The notes: generated by a model not told the origin, from the letters alone. Numbered from the stretch's first letter, positions 36,574-45,743 are shown. The stretch is DNA of 64,000 nucleotides from an uncultured Bacteroides sp. (GCA_900552645.1 USAN01000006.1:1-64000); one strand, 5' to 3'. Numbers and translations: made by a program.

Positions 36574-37266
36574 ATGAAATGCTTAATATGCAATAAAGAA
36601 ATGGAAGAAAAGGAACTCACTCAGGGCTATAAGGTGAGGCCTTCCGTAGCAAAATTAATTAAGAGCGAACATAATGAATGGAATGATGACTCGTATATAT
36701 GCAAGAATGACCTAAATGATTATAGGGCAAGACATTTGATGCAGCTTCTAAAAAATACCGGAAAACATATTCAAGCTACCGAAAAGAAAGTAATAGATTC
36801 TATTACAAACAATGAATTCATAACAACCGAAACAAATAGTATTGATGTGGATTCTCTTTCTATAGGTGAAAAGGTAGCCGACATGGTAGCAAAGTTTGGA
36901 GGTAGTTGGAAATTCATTATAATATTTATGAGTGTATTGTTTGGATGGGTTTTCATAAATGTACTTGCAATATTAGATAATCCTTTCGATCCATATCCAT
37001 TTATTCTATTGAACCTAATTCTATCATGCATAGCCGCAATACAGGCTCCAATTATAATGATGAGTCAGAACAGACAGGAAAAGAAAGACCGACAGCGAGC
37101 AGAAGATGATTACAAGGTAAATCTTAAAGCTGAACTCGAAATAAAAGTATTGATAGAGAAAATAGACCATCTTATGGAAGACCAGAAAGAGATGAGAGAA
37201 AGTATTAAATATCTGCATGAAAACGCCATGAATGGCGAAGACATGAAAGTATTACACAAAGTTTGA
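36574..37266 (+). CDS. DUF1003 membrane protein with N-terminal zinc-ribbon-like motif
   Basis: This 230-residue inner-membrane protein has no established function. The N-terminus (1-45) carries CLIC and a later Cys (YICKND), a possible small metal site. Two membrane segments lie at about 110-130 and 140-165, inside the DUF1003 core (FGGSWKFIIIFMSVLFGW, DPYPFILLNLILSCIAAIQAPII). The C-terminal tail (about 170-225) is strongly charged and probably coiled coil. It is transcribed opposite to the enzyme operons on both sides and forms a unit with yccF 27 bp downstream. Confidence 0.8.
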   Translation: MKCLICNKEMEEKELTQGYKVRPSVAKLIKSEHNEWNDDSYICKNDLNDYRARHLMQLLKNTGKHIQATEKKVIDSITNNEFITTETNSIDVDSLSIGEKVADMVAKFGGSWKFIIIFMSVLFGWVFINVLAILDNPFDPYPFILLNLILSCIAAIQAPIIMMSQNRQEKKDRQRAEDDYKVNLKAELEIKVLIEKIDHLMEDQKEMRESIKYLHENAMNGEDMKVLHKV

Positions 37267-37293
37267 ATGGAATATAAATTATAATTAATTACT

Positions 37294-37668
37294 ATGGGAT
37301 GTTTATTAAACCTATTATGGCTTATTTTCGGAGGATTATTGATAGCGGTAGAATATGTTATATCTAGCATACTGCTTATGATAACCATTATTGGGATACC
37401 GTTTGGACTGCAAACTCTAAAGCTTGCCATACTTGCTTTATCTCCTTTTGGAAAGACGATAAGAAGTACCGATCAGTCTGGAGGATGCCTTAATCTATTA
37501 ATGAATATACTGTGGATATTTCTTGGAGGAATATGGATAAGTCTTACTCATTTAGCATTTGGACTACTGCTATGTATAACCATAATAGGAATACCATTTG
37601 GATTGCAACACTTCAAACTTGCCTCCCTGGCATTAACTCCATTTGGGAAGGATATAGTAAATAATTAA
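37294..37668 (+). CDS. YccF-domain membrane protein (internal duplication)
   Basis: This 124-residue, very hydrophobic inner-membrane protein is built from two copies of a YccF (DUF307) unit, about 1-58 and 66-122. Each copy contains N-L-L-W-hydrophobic-GG, then ITIIGIPFGLQ followed by K-L-A-x-L-A-L-x-P-F-G-K. It has about four membrane segments and its function is unknown. It follows DUF1003 after 27 bp. The pair sits between the two wings of the locus and on the other strand, so it is probably an independent unit. Confidence 0.8.
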   Translation: MGCLLNLLWLIFGGLLIAVEYVISSILLMITIIGIPFGLQTLKLAILALSPFGKTIRSTDQSGGCLNLLMNILWIFLGGIWISLTHLAFGLLLCITIIGIPFGLQHFKLASLALTPFGKDIVNN

Positions 37669-37688
37669 AATATTATATTGTGAAGGAT

Positions 37689-37762
37689 CTGTGAACATTC
37701 CGTAAGGAAATGTCACACTCAAACTCCCCATAAACAGTGGTATTGAGAGGGTTTGTGACATT
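37689..37762. repeat. palindromic region after yccF
   Basis: 37689-37717 is the second copy (reverse orientation) of the 29-bp element at 16139-16167. Its inner arm AATGTCACA (37709-37717) can also pair with TGTGACATT (37754-37762), with an inner CTCAA/TTGAG. The 359-bp gap 37669-38027 holds this region and the PUL terminator at 37950-38018; no gene was seen there. Confidence 0.5.
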
Positions 37763-37949
37763 GTGAAATATAAAAACATATATTTTATTTTCGTGGTATA
37801 ATCAATATAATAACAGAATATACTTTAAATTCGTCTTTGCGATTTATAGTAAACGCTTAAACGAAAATAAGAGAATGACTAAACGAACTAAAAATTAGCG
37901 AAGACCTATAAATAAAGATACTTCAATATTTATAGCATTTGCATTCGAC

Positions 37950-38018
37950 AAAAAAACAATCGGTGCCCACTAAATAAAATTTTATGGCGTAAAAATATTA
38001 TTTGATGGGCACCAATTG
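37950..38018 (-). terminator. Rho-independent terminator after GH16
   Basis: Long imperfect arms (37957-37977 and 37998-38018; core GGTGCCCA/TGGGCACC, about 18 of 21 paired) are followed on the minus strand by seven Ts (37956-37950). It ends the GH43-GH16 operon 10 bp after the stop codon. Confidence 0.88.
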
Positions 38019-38027
38019 ATGGTTTTA

Positions 38028-38870
38028 TCACTTCTGATATACCCTTACATAATCTATTTCATAGCGCATAGGATATGCATTACTTGATACTTCTCCACCA
38101 TTAATTCCTCCTACTGCAAGATTCAAAAGTATATAATGAGGTTGCTTGAATGGATTTCTGTTATTACCCAAAGATCCATTATTTGTATCATCCATGTTTA
38201 TCTCATTCAGCAATTCATCGTCAAGATATAGTTTTATAGACTTCTCATCCCAGTCCATTCTCCATATATGAAACTCGGATGCCCAGTCGGCATCTTTCTG
38301 TAAAAAATGACTGAATGGCACTGCTTTGCTTTTCCATTTGGCATTAAAACGCTGCTCTGTTCCCCATGCAGCATTTGCAAGAATATGAGGTACACCTTTT
38401 ATGCGGTAAAATTCCATTATATCAATCTCGCCGCAAGAAGGCCATTCCATATCGTTACCCAATGTCCATATTGCAGGCCATGCACCCTTACCTACAGGAA
38501 TACGTGCTCGGACAACAAAACGACCATAAAGAAATTCTTTTTTACCCGACGTAGTAACAGATGATGAGGTACATTCTATAAACTCGCGTGAAGTACGCCA
38601 CTCGCTACTTCCTTTCTGATATAATGGATTATGGCGTTTTTCATTTCGAGCTTCTATTACCAGCAATCCATCTTTACATATTGCATTATCGGGCTGATAC
38701 CATTGTAACTCATTATTACGTACAAATCCATTTTCATAGTTCCATAAAGAATTATCAAGCTGGCCGTCATTGTTGAATTCATCACTCCATACCAACTTGT
38801 ATGTATTGGTTTGAGCATTACAGCTTAGATAACCGAATATAAATGTTATAAAATATATTATCGTTTTCAT
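38028..38870 (-). CDS. GH16 endo-beta-glycanase
   Basis: This is a 280-residue exported enzyme. The N-terminus is a signal peptide ending near CNA-QT; YLSC is a poor lipobox, so a soluble periplasmic protein is more likely than a lipoprotein. The GH16 jelly roll has the catalytic motif GEIDIMEF with nucleophile Glu138, Asp140 and acid/base Glu143, in the EIDIxE form shared by laminarinases, beta-1,3-galactanases and relatives. PVGKGAWPAIWTLG and the C-terminal YEIDYVRVYQ are typical. With a galactanase-like GH43 10 bp upstream, an endo-beta-1,3-galactanase role is attractive, but beta-1,3-glucanase cannot be excluded. Confidence 0.88.
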   Translation of the reverse strand: MKTIIYFITFIFGYLSCNAQTNTYKLVWSDEFNNDGQLDNSLWNYENGFVRNNELQWYQPDNAICKDGLLVIEARNEKRHNPLYQKGSSEWRTSREFIECTSSSVTTSGKKEFLYGRFVVRARIPVGKGAWPAIWTLGNDMEWPSCGEIDIMEFYRIKGVPHILANAAWGTEQRFNAKWKSKAVPFSHFLQKDADWASEFHIWRMDWDEKSIKLYLDDELLNEINMDDTNNGSLGNNRNPFKQPHYILLNLAVGGINGGEVSSNAYPMRYEIDYVRVYQK

Positions 38871-38879
38871 CCTTTTATT

Positions 38880-40007
38880 TTAAAGTGTCCAACTATCTTT
38901 CCATTCAATAATCGGGGTACTATTACTAAATACAATAGGTAACCATATATATCGGCTGTCGCTGGGTTTCTTTGGTCGCCATTCGTCGGCCATAAATATA
39001 AACTTATCTTTCTCACCCTCTACCTTAAAAATATATGTACTTTGGCCCCCGAAGGTAATATGAGCATTCTGTCCTATACACGGATTTGAATGTTTTGTCC
39101 ACGGTCCATAAATATTATCGGCCGAAAACATTCTTGCTTCATTAGGATCCCATCCTGTACAACCCGAAGTTATCATCCAATATTTATCTTCATATTTGAA
39201 TATTGCAGGCGCTTCGTTATGTCCTCCTGGTGCCAGTCGTACATATTTTCCTGTATGTGACAGATAGTCATCACTCAATTCGGCTATATGCAGAGTAAGA
39301 TTATCTTCGGAAGAATATATATGATAAGCTTTATCATCGTCATCTACAAAAAGAGTCATATCTCTTGACATCTGTCCGCTTATCATATCACGTTTTACAA
39401 AAAGCCCTTTATCTATTGCATTAAACCAAGAAGGTGTCCACCATTTATTATAATTCTCAATATTAAGAGTATCTATAACCTGTCTCTCTGTCTCTGTCAT
39501 ATTGAAAGGAAGTATGCCTTTGTTTATTCTTGAGGAAGATATAAACCTGAAAGGTCCTGTAGGATTATCGCTGACAGCAACTCCGGCTCTTGCCGATGAA
39601 TATCCCTTATCTTTCAGTTCCAGATGAAACCACATTACAAACTTACCCGTTTTATTGTTATATATAACTTTAGGACGTTCAATGACACATCCTTTAGCAA
39701 TATCAGAATTATCATCATCTATTACGCTCAATGCTACTCCTTCATTCTTCCAGTCGCTTATATTCTTTGAAGAATAACAAGTAACTCCTACCATGGCTCT
39801 TGTTGTAGAATCACACTTATGTTCGCCATACCAGTAATAAGTACCATCATGATATAGTATGCCTCCACCGTGAGCATTTATATGCTGTTCTTTGTCATCA
39901 AGCCATATTTTTCCGGGATGGAAAGGATTGGATACAACTTTTGTACAGCTCACCACCGATAAAAGCAATAGAGATAATAAACAGATAAATGATGTTTTAA
40001 AGTTCAT
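38880..40007 (-). CDS. GH43 lipoprotein resembling exo-beta-1,3-galactanases (GH43_24/34 type)
   Basis: This 375-residue protein is an exported lipoprotein by its lipobox (SVVSC). No acidic residues follow the Cys, so surface export is doubtful. The single five-bladed domain begins INAHGGGILYHDGTYYWYGEH, the N-terminus characteristic of GH43 exo-beta-1,3-galactanases, in which the usual catalytic-base Asp of other GH43 enzymes is absent. An acid Glu candidate lies in GCVIERPKVIYNN and another conserved site in GHNEAPAIFKYEDKYW. It forms a two-gene operon with GH16 and has its own promoter and operator. Confidence 0.78.
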   Translation of the reverse strand: MNFKTSFICLLSLLLLSVVSCTKVVSNPFHPGKIWLDDKEQHINAHGGGILYHDGTYYWYGEHKCDSTTRAMVGVTCYSSKNISDWKNEGVALSVIDDDNSDIAKGCVIERPKVIYNNKTGKFVMWFHLELKDKGYSSARAGVAVSDNPTGPFRFISSSRINKGILPFNMTETERQVIDTLNIENYNKWWTPSWFNAIDKGLFVKRDMISGQMSRDMTLFVDDDDKAYHIYSSEDNLTLHIAELSDDYLSHTGKYVRLAPGGHNEAPAIFKYEDKYWMITSGCTGWDPNEARMFSADNIYGPWTKHSNPCIGQNAHITFGGQSTYIFKVEGEKDKFIFMADEWRPKKPSDSRYIWLPIVFSNSTPIIEWKDSWTL

Positions 40008-40034
40008 AATATTAAAATTATTTATTTACAGATG

Positions 40035-40042
40035 CAAATATA
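40035..40042 (-). promoter_or_regulatory. -7 box for the GH43-GH16 operon
   Basis: The minus strand reads TATATTTG, an exact consensus match 27 bp upstream of the start at 40007. It lies after a terminator that follows susD, so these two enzymes have their own promoter. Confidence 0.65.
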
Positions 40043-40069
40043 CATATGCATATAATTATAAGTATGGGT

Positions 40070-40102
40070 ATATTCATTCAAGAATGATACATATATCAGT
40101 CA
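40070..40102 (-). promoter_or_regulatory. operator half-sites, GH43-GH16 promoter
   Basis: Direct half-sites ATATTCATTCA (40070-40080) and TATATCAGTCA (40092-40102, plus-strand reading) are 22 bp apart. The proximal one lies 27 bp upstream of the -7 box, the same geometry as at susC and BNR_4. They match AAAATCATTCA at 9 and 8 of 11 positions. Confidence 0.7.
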
Positions 40103-40130
40103 ATGAGGTATGTAGCCAAAATAAAACAAT

Positions 40131-40165
40131 AGAGTCTGCCAACATATTACTGTCGGACAGACTCT
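40131..40165 (-). terminator. terminator or attenuator after susD
   Basis: AGAGTCTG (40131-40138) and CAGACTCT (40158-40165) form an 8-bp stem, extended by CC/GG across a bulge. On the minus strand ATTGTTTTATTTTG follows, T-rich but interrupted. It separates susCD from the downstream enzyme promoter. Confidence 0.65.
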
Positions 40166-40210
40166 ACCTTAAACACCTATTGAATATTATAACTTAATAA
40201 TTTACGCTAT

Positions 40211-42235
40211 TTAATTTGCACGATCCTCATCAACAACAGCTTCTTCCCAGTTTGTCCACATCTGAACTGAATCGTCGTATCCGTCATAACCATAATTTTG
40301 ACGCAATGTTGCACCTATATTAGCAGTAATGGCAGAATTAGGAACTGGCCAGAATAAGTTACGCTTATCTACCTGATAATTCAGATTTACTTTAGATAAT
40401 CTTGTGCCCTGATTGAATATACTGTAAGTAGTACAACGTTTAAACCAATAACTTCCACCATTCAATTCAGTACCACTCTGTTTATCCCAAGTATTGATGT
40501 CGTATGTATTGCCCCATTCATCTGGTTGACCACTCTTGGCAAGACACCACGAGATTCTTGTCAATTCAGGCTGACGCCATTCTTCCATATAAAGTTCACG
40601 TGCACGTTCATCACATATATCACCTATTGTAACAGAAGTAAACATTTTCTTTGCCTGAGCACGTTGACGTATCTTATTCACATCTTCGGCAGCTCCTGTT
40701 GTATTACCTTGATAGAAACGAGCTTCGGCACGCAACAAATAAGTTTCGGCAAGACGGAAAAGATACATATTGCCATTAGAGCAATAAGACCCTTTAGTAG
40801 CTCCGTTAAACTGGTTTGCACCTTTATTTTCTTCTGCATTAGCATCAAGAATATACATTTTATATAATGGAATAGGATACCAGCTACGTATTGTATCTTT
40901 ACAAAGTAGAGTTCCTTTCTTTATAACAGTTTCACCCTTTTCATTTACGTAATCTTCTGTTGCATATAACTGCATGTTCTTGCCATAGAATTTTGAGTTT
41001 GGACGGTTATACTTGATATCTTCCATTTCAACCCAGTTACCCATGCTGCGATTATGTCTCAAATCCTGATTGTCTACTTCACCTTTATAGCTCCAGATGG
41101 TTTTGTTATAGTGATGTGAAGTACGGAAACATCCTATACCACGTCCCAATACACGTAACCAATCTAACTCGGGATTATAGCTACTGCTATTTCTTGCCCA
41201 GTTATAAGAAGGAGAGCCCAATCCTGCAGGATCAAGAATATCACCATTAGACCAGTGTACACCTAACGCACGCATTGTAAGATACTGAGTGAAGTTTTGG
41301 TCGTTATAATTAAGGATAGGTAATATTGTCTCTTTGTTCTGAACAGAAGTTATGTTCTCGCCACGGTGTAAATCCCAAAGTACATTACGCTTTACGTTCC
41401 ATGTTTCAGGATTTCCCGAAAGAACATTGTTGCCAAATGGCGCTTCCATAAGAGCTAAGCCATGATTGTTAATCAAATCGGTAGCCATATCTTCGGCTTT
41501 CTTGAAGTCGCCGTTAACCAAATAGCATTTAATAAGCAACTGCATACATGCTTCCTGATTTACTGCTCCCCAATATGGCATATCTTTCTGAGCAGGCACA
41601 TTGTTTACAGCAAATTCCAAATCATGAACAAGCATTTTAAAGATTGCTTCTTTGCTAGTAGATTTATAATTTTGTTTAGGAACTTCTATAATCTTAGTTA
41701 CTAAAGGAATATCACCAAACAATAATACCTGATGATAATATTTATAAGCACGATGGAAATATGCACGTCCTTTATAAGCATTGCGTGTCTTTTCGTCCAA
41801 GCCCGCTACTTTATCTACATAAGATAGCACAGTGTTTGCATATTTTATTCCTGTCCATGCTTCATCCCAAAAACGAAGCATTGCATTAGAGTCACCTCCT
41901 CCATTCATACCCGAAGTAGGAGTTATTTTATTGGCAAAATCGTCCATTATACCACCACCCGCATCGGTCTTGGCATAAAGACCTATATCACTCATGAAAT
42001 AAACCGAAGCAATAGGTAACACATTGCCGTTACCATCCATCAACATAGTCTTATAATGCAAATCACATGTAGCAAGTGCCGACTGAAGTCCTTCTTCGGT
42101 TACATATGTAGTAGTTGGTTCATAAAAAGATAAAGGATCCTGTTTCAAGAAATCGTCCGAGCAACCTTGCATCATGGCAATGGAAGCAACAGCTAAAGAT
42201 CCCTTAAGTAAATTTTTTATTATATTATTTTTCAT
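40211..42235 (-). CDS. susD: SusD-family glycan-binding lipoprotein
   Basis: This 674-residue outer-membrane lipoprotein binds glycan and acts as the lid of the SusC transporter. The lipobox is MMQGC, and the next residues SDDFLKQDP fit the acidic surface-export signal of Bacteroidetes lipoproteins, so it should be on the cell surface. The helical repeat region has the SusD-like stretches GRAYFHRAYKYYHQVLLFGDIPLV and NMYLFRLAETYLLRAEARFYQG, and NKIRQRAQ near the end. It is larger than the roughly 550-residue prototype. It lies 12 bp after susC and is followed by a terminator. Confidence 0.95.
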   Translation of the reverse strand: MKNNIIKNLLKGSLAVASIAMMQGCSDDFLKQDPLSFYEPTTTYVTEEGLQSALATCDLHYKTMLMDGNGNVLPIASVYFMSDIGLYAKTDAGGGIMDDFANKITPTSGMNGGGDSNAMLRFWDEAWTGIKYANTVLSYVDKVAGLDEKTRNAYKGRAYFHRAYKYYHQVLLFGDIPLVTKIIEVPKQNYKSTSKEAIFKMLVHDLEFAVNNVPAQKDMPYWGAVNQEACMQLLIKCYLVNGDFKKAEDMATDLINNHGLALMEAPFGNNVLSGNPETWNVKRNVLWDLHRGENITSVQNKETILPILNYNDQNFTQYLTMRALGVHWSNGDILDPAGLGSPSYNWARNSSSYNPELDWLRVLGRGIGCFRTSHHYNKTIWSYKGEVDNQDLRHNRSMGNWVEMEDIKYNRPNSKFYGKNMQLYATEDYVNEKGETVIKKGTLLCKDTIRSWYPIPLYKMYILDANAEENKGANQFNGATKGSYCSNGNMYLFRLAETYLLRAEARFYQGNTTGAAEDVNKIRQRAQAKKMFTSVTIGDICDERARELYMEEWRQPELTRISWCLAKSGQPDEWGNTYDINTWDKQSGTELNGGSYWFKRCTTYSIFNQGTRLSKVNLNYQVDKRNLFWPVPNSAITANIGATLRQNYGYDGYDDSVQMWTNWEEAVVDEDRAN

Positions 42236-42247
42236 ATCACAATCTAA

Positions 42248-45200
42248 TTAAAGTGTTACATTTATACCAAAGTTGAACGTACGTGTAGCTAGACCTCCTG
42301 TTTCAGGATCGCCATATTCCCAACCTGAAATAGTACATACATTATTACAGCTAGCTGTAAATCTTACTTTTTCAAGTGAATACTTACGACTCCAGTTTTG
42401 AGGTAGTGTATATCCTACTGAAATATCACTCAAACGAATAAAACTACGATTATACACCTTATCTACTCCACCAGACAATCCTGTGTTAGGGCCTTTAGCA
42501 TTTAGTCTACCATACTTGTTTGTAGGATTTTCGGGAGTCCAGTATTCCTTTTCCTGTACATTAAATGCATTTGTTACCATTGAACCTCCATTATCTTGGT
42601 TCAACCAATAACCTGCACGGCTCTTATGTCCCATATATGAGTAAAGTGAAACAGAAACTGAAAGATTCTTCGCAATAGTAAAGTCATTACGCAAAGTCCA
42701 GTAAATAGGAGGTGCAGTAGTTCCCAAATAAACTTTATCCTTATCATTGTAAACCGGAACACGAGTTCCATCTGCAAGTATCTTGTCATCATCTGTATAT
42801 ACATTCTTAACCTTTATATCGCCTGGCACCTGACCAACCAATGCTGCCTGTGCAATATCTTCAGGAGTATTCTGCCATACACCATCTGTATCGTAATACC
42901 AAATTTCACCAACAGGCTTACCTATAAACCATCCATTAGAAGTATCATCCTTTTCTTTTCCATTTTCATCATAGTCATAATAGATATGATTTATACGGTT
43001 CTTGTTGATAGAAAAACCTGCACTAGTAGTCCATGTAAGTTTTTTATTGTCAATGTTAGTTGAAGTCAATGAAATTTCTAAACCTTTATTCTGAACTTCA
43101 CCTAAATTGGCTGTAATAGATCCAAAACCTGTGAAAGATGGTAAGCGCTGAGACATGATCATATCTGTTGTCTTCTTGAAATAATACTCAATGCTACCTG
43201 TCAATATATTATTAAAGATACCAAAATCCAAACCTACATTATAAGCCTGTGTCTTCTCCCATTTTAAGTTAGGTGCTGCAAGACGACTCATACTTAATGA
43301 ATTTACCACAGTAGATTTTCCATCAAAGAAGTAAACCATAGGACTTCCCAATGAAAGATTTGCCAATGTCTTATATACATCACCAAAATCACGATTACCG
43401 TTAGTACCCCATGAAAGACGAAGTTTTGCAAGACTAAGCCAATCTGAAGTTTCCTTCATGAACTTTTCATTCGTAATATTCCAACCTAAACCTACAGATC
43501 CGAAATTACCCCATGGGTTATTTGCTCCGAAGCCCGAATATCCATCACGACGGAAAGTTCCTGTAAACATATAACGATCATCAAAGCTATAAAACAGACG
43601 TCCTAAGTATGAAGCTGCTGTTGAGTGGCTGTCATATGTAGAGAATGAGCTCTGTTCCTTATTTCCACTTGATGTATAATGAAAACCAAGTGCATCTGTT
43701 GGATCAAGGTTACGTGCATAAATATTGTCACTCCAATAATTGTGCTCTTCTGCCTCTTGTACCAATGTCAATGTAACGTGGTGAAGATCATTGAAAGTAC
43801 GGTCCCACACCAATGTATTATTCAAACTCCAATCAAAATTCTTAGCATGACTTCTGTTTACTCCACGACTTGCAGGAGAAGAATCAGGCAAGCTAGCCGA
43901 CATGAAATATCTGTCATAGAACCACTGATAACGTGGAGATATGTTAAACTGATAACTAAATCCTAAAGGCAATGTAACCTTAGCATTGAATATAGTATTC
44001 AATACAGTATAGCCTTTTTCAAGATCATAGTATTGACGATCAAAGTAATAGTTATAGCCACCTTTGGTTGTTCTTCCACCCATAGGATACTGCTCATATC
44101 CTCCATCTTCTGTATACATAGAAGCATAAGGAGAATTACGTAACATATTGTTATCCCAGTAGTTTGAACCAAGATTTACTTGTATATCGCCATCCGAACG
44201 ATCTTGGAAGTTTACATTAGCGCCAATTTCCAACCAATCAGTAATCTGAGCATTGATTTTCATATTAGAACGGAATGCATTATAATTATTTCCCTGTACC
44301 GCACCTTCATTCTGTACATATCCAAATGACAGATAGTAATTTACCTTATCGCTTGCACCAGATATACTTGCGTTATAATCTTGATTAATACCTGTACGGA
44401 AGGTTGCATCTTCCCAGTCATATGTCTTTCCGGCCAAGAAATTCTGCATTACCAAATATGAATTATCCATTCCAAGACGGCGTGCATACAAACTCAGGAA
44501 GGATTCGCCATCTGAAAGCCCGATACCACTTTTACCTGTAGCCAATGCCCATTCGTTTTGTGCACTTTGACTAAGGTTACTTGGATTTGAGAAATATCCT
44601 TCAGGATAAGCTAATTCGCCGCTCTTTGAATCGACAGCATTGTAATATCCATAAAGTCCATCGGTACCTTTTGCATAAGTGTAATTCATCTTATACCAAT
44701 CTTCACGATAACGTTCATAATCTTTAGTACCAAAGTAATCATTATATGCCGACTTATTATTGAACGAAAGATTAGCTCCTACATTAATAACCGGTTTTCC
44801 TGTCTTACCCTTCTTTGTGGTTATTATAATTACACCGGCTGCAGCCTTTGCACCATAAATAGCTGCCGAAGAAGCATCTTTCAATACATCGATCTGACCT
44901 ATATCATCAGGATTTATTTCTGATAATTCGCCATAAAATGCCATACCATCAAGAACGATCAAAGGGCTGGCATTTGTACCCAGAGAATTTTGTCCACGTA
45001 ATTGGATAGAAGCATTAGTTCCTTTTGCAGAAGAGTCATATCCAATTTGCAAACCTGGTGTACCACGAAGTACATCTTGAACAGAAGTTGGATTCTGATC
45101 GGCAATTTTAGAGGGGTTGATCTGTACTACCGAACCGGTAAGATCTTTTTTACGCATTGTACCATATCCTACTACGACTACCTCATCCAGCATTTCATTA

Positions 45201-45559
45201 TCTTCTGCAAGAATTACATTAATAATTTTACCTGCTACAACTTTTACCTCCTGAGATTTATATCCTATATAAGATATAACTAATGTAGATCCAGGCGCAA
45301 CGCTCAGTTTAAAGTCGCCATCAAGACCGGTTATTGTACCGTTTGTAGTTCCTTTTTGCATAATACTAGCACCGATTATTGGTTCTCCCGATGCATCTTT
45401 TACAACTCCAGAGATTGTTTGTTTTTGTTGTTGTACAGCTTGAACCATATCAATACTGCTTTCTGCGAAAGCCGAATAAGGATGAGCCGCAACAAAACCT
45501 GTACAAAGCAATAAGGCTGCTAATGCCTTTCGATTTCTTTTTGACGAGATTGGTTTCAT
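42248..45559 (-). CDS. susC: SusC-family TonB-dependent outer-membrane transporter
   Basis: This 1103-residue outer-membrane barrel imports oligosaccharides using TonB energy. It has a signal peptide (about 1-32, ending AFA-ES), a carboxypeptidase-like regulatory domain (about 48-120: ISGVVKDASGEPIIGASI and VISYIGYKSQEV) and the TonB-box region DEVVVVGYGTMRKKDLTGSV. The plug domain follows (VLRGTPGLQI, PLIVLDGMAFYG, DVLKDASSAAIYGAKAAAGVIII), then the 22-strand barrel ending TFNFGINVTL. No N-terminal STN signalling domain was seen. It is paired with susD 12 bp downstream and divergent from the hybrid regulator. Confidence 0.96.
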   Translation of the reverse strand: MKPISSKRNRKALAALLLCTGFVAAHPYSAFAESSIDMVQAVQQQKQTISGVVKDASGEPIIGASIMQKGTTNGTITGLDGDFKLSVAPGSTLVISYIGYKSQEVKVVAGKIINVILAEDNEMLDEVVVVGYGTMRKKDLTGSVVQINPSKIADQNPTSVQDVLRGTPGLQIGYDSSAKGTNASIQLRGQNSLGTNASPLIVLDGMAFYGELSEINPDDIGQIDVLKDASSAAIYGAKAAAGVIIITTKKGKTGKPVINVGANLSFNNKSAYNDYFGTKDYERYREDWYKMNYTYAKGTDGLYGYYNAVDSKSGELAYPEGYFSNPSNLSQSAQNEWALATGKSGIGLSDGESFLSLYARRLGMDNSYLVMQNFLAGKTYDWEDATFRTGINQDYNASISGASDKVNYYLSFGYVQNEGAVQGNNYNAFRSNMKINAQITDWLEIGANVNFQDRSDGDIQVNLGSNYWDNNMLRNSPYASMYTEDGGYEQYPMGGRTTKGGYNYYFDRQYYDLEKGYTVLNTIFNAKVTLPLGFSYQFNISPRYQWFYDRYFMSASLPDSSPASRGVNRSHAKNFDWSLNNTLVWDRTFNDLHHVTLTLVQEAEEHNYWSDNIYARNLDPTDALGFHYTSSGNKEQSSFSTYDSHSTAASYLGRLFYSFDDRYMFTGTFRRDGYSGFGANNPWGNFGSVGLGWNITNEKFMKETSDWLSLAKLRLSWGTNGNRDFGDVYKTLANLSLGSPMVYFFDGKSTVVNSLSMSRLAAPNLKWEKTQAYNVGLDFGIFNNILTGSIEYYFKKTTDMIMSQRLPSFTGFGSITANLGEVQNKGLEISLTSTNIDNKKLTWTTSAGFSINKNRINHIYYDYDENGKEKDDTSNGWFIGKPVGEIWYYDTDGVWQNTPEDIAQAALVGQVPGDIKVKNVYTDDDKILADGTRVPVYNDKDKVYLGTTAPPIYWTLRNDFTIAKNLSVSVSLYSYMGHKSRAGYWLNQDNGGSMVTNAFNVQEKEYWTPENPTNKYGRLNAKGPNTGLSGGVDKVYNRSFIRLSDISVGYTLPQNWSRKYSLEKVRFTASCNNVCTISGWEYGDPETGGLATRTFNFGINVTL

Positions 45560-45605
45560 CGTTTTTCTTTTTTATTAGATTAAATTCAGGTTTAATTCCT
45601 GGTGA

Positions 45606-45613
45606 CAAAATTA
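45606..45613 (-). promoter_or_regulatory. -7 box for susCD
   Basis: The minus strand reads TAATTTTG, an exact consensus match 46 bp upstream of the susC start. The leader contains a small CAGG/CCTG hairpin near 45588. Confidence 0.7.
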
Positions 45614-45640
45614 AACTCTTGTTAAGGATTTAGTTGAACA

Positions 45641-45673
45641 AAAACTATTCATAGATAATAGAAAAATCATTCA
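45641..45673 (-). promoter_or_regulatory. operator half-sites, susC promoter
   Basis: Direct half-sites AAAACTATTCA (45641-45651) and AAAATCATTCA (45663-45673, plus-strand reading) are 22 bp apart and 9 of 11 identical. The proximal one begins 27 bp upstream of the -7 box. The same pair and spacing recur at the GH43-GH16 and BNR_4 promoters, and the distal half-site recurs exactly at the GH43-GH51-GH35 promoter. Confidence 0.78.
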
Positions 45674-45743
45674 AAAACGGAAGTATAAAGGTTTATTAAG
45701 CGTTTTCCATAATATCTTAACTAGTTTAGCAATGTTATTTCGT

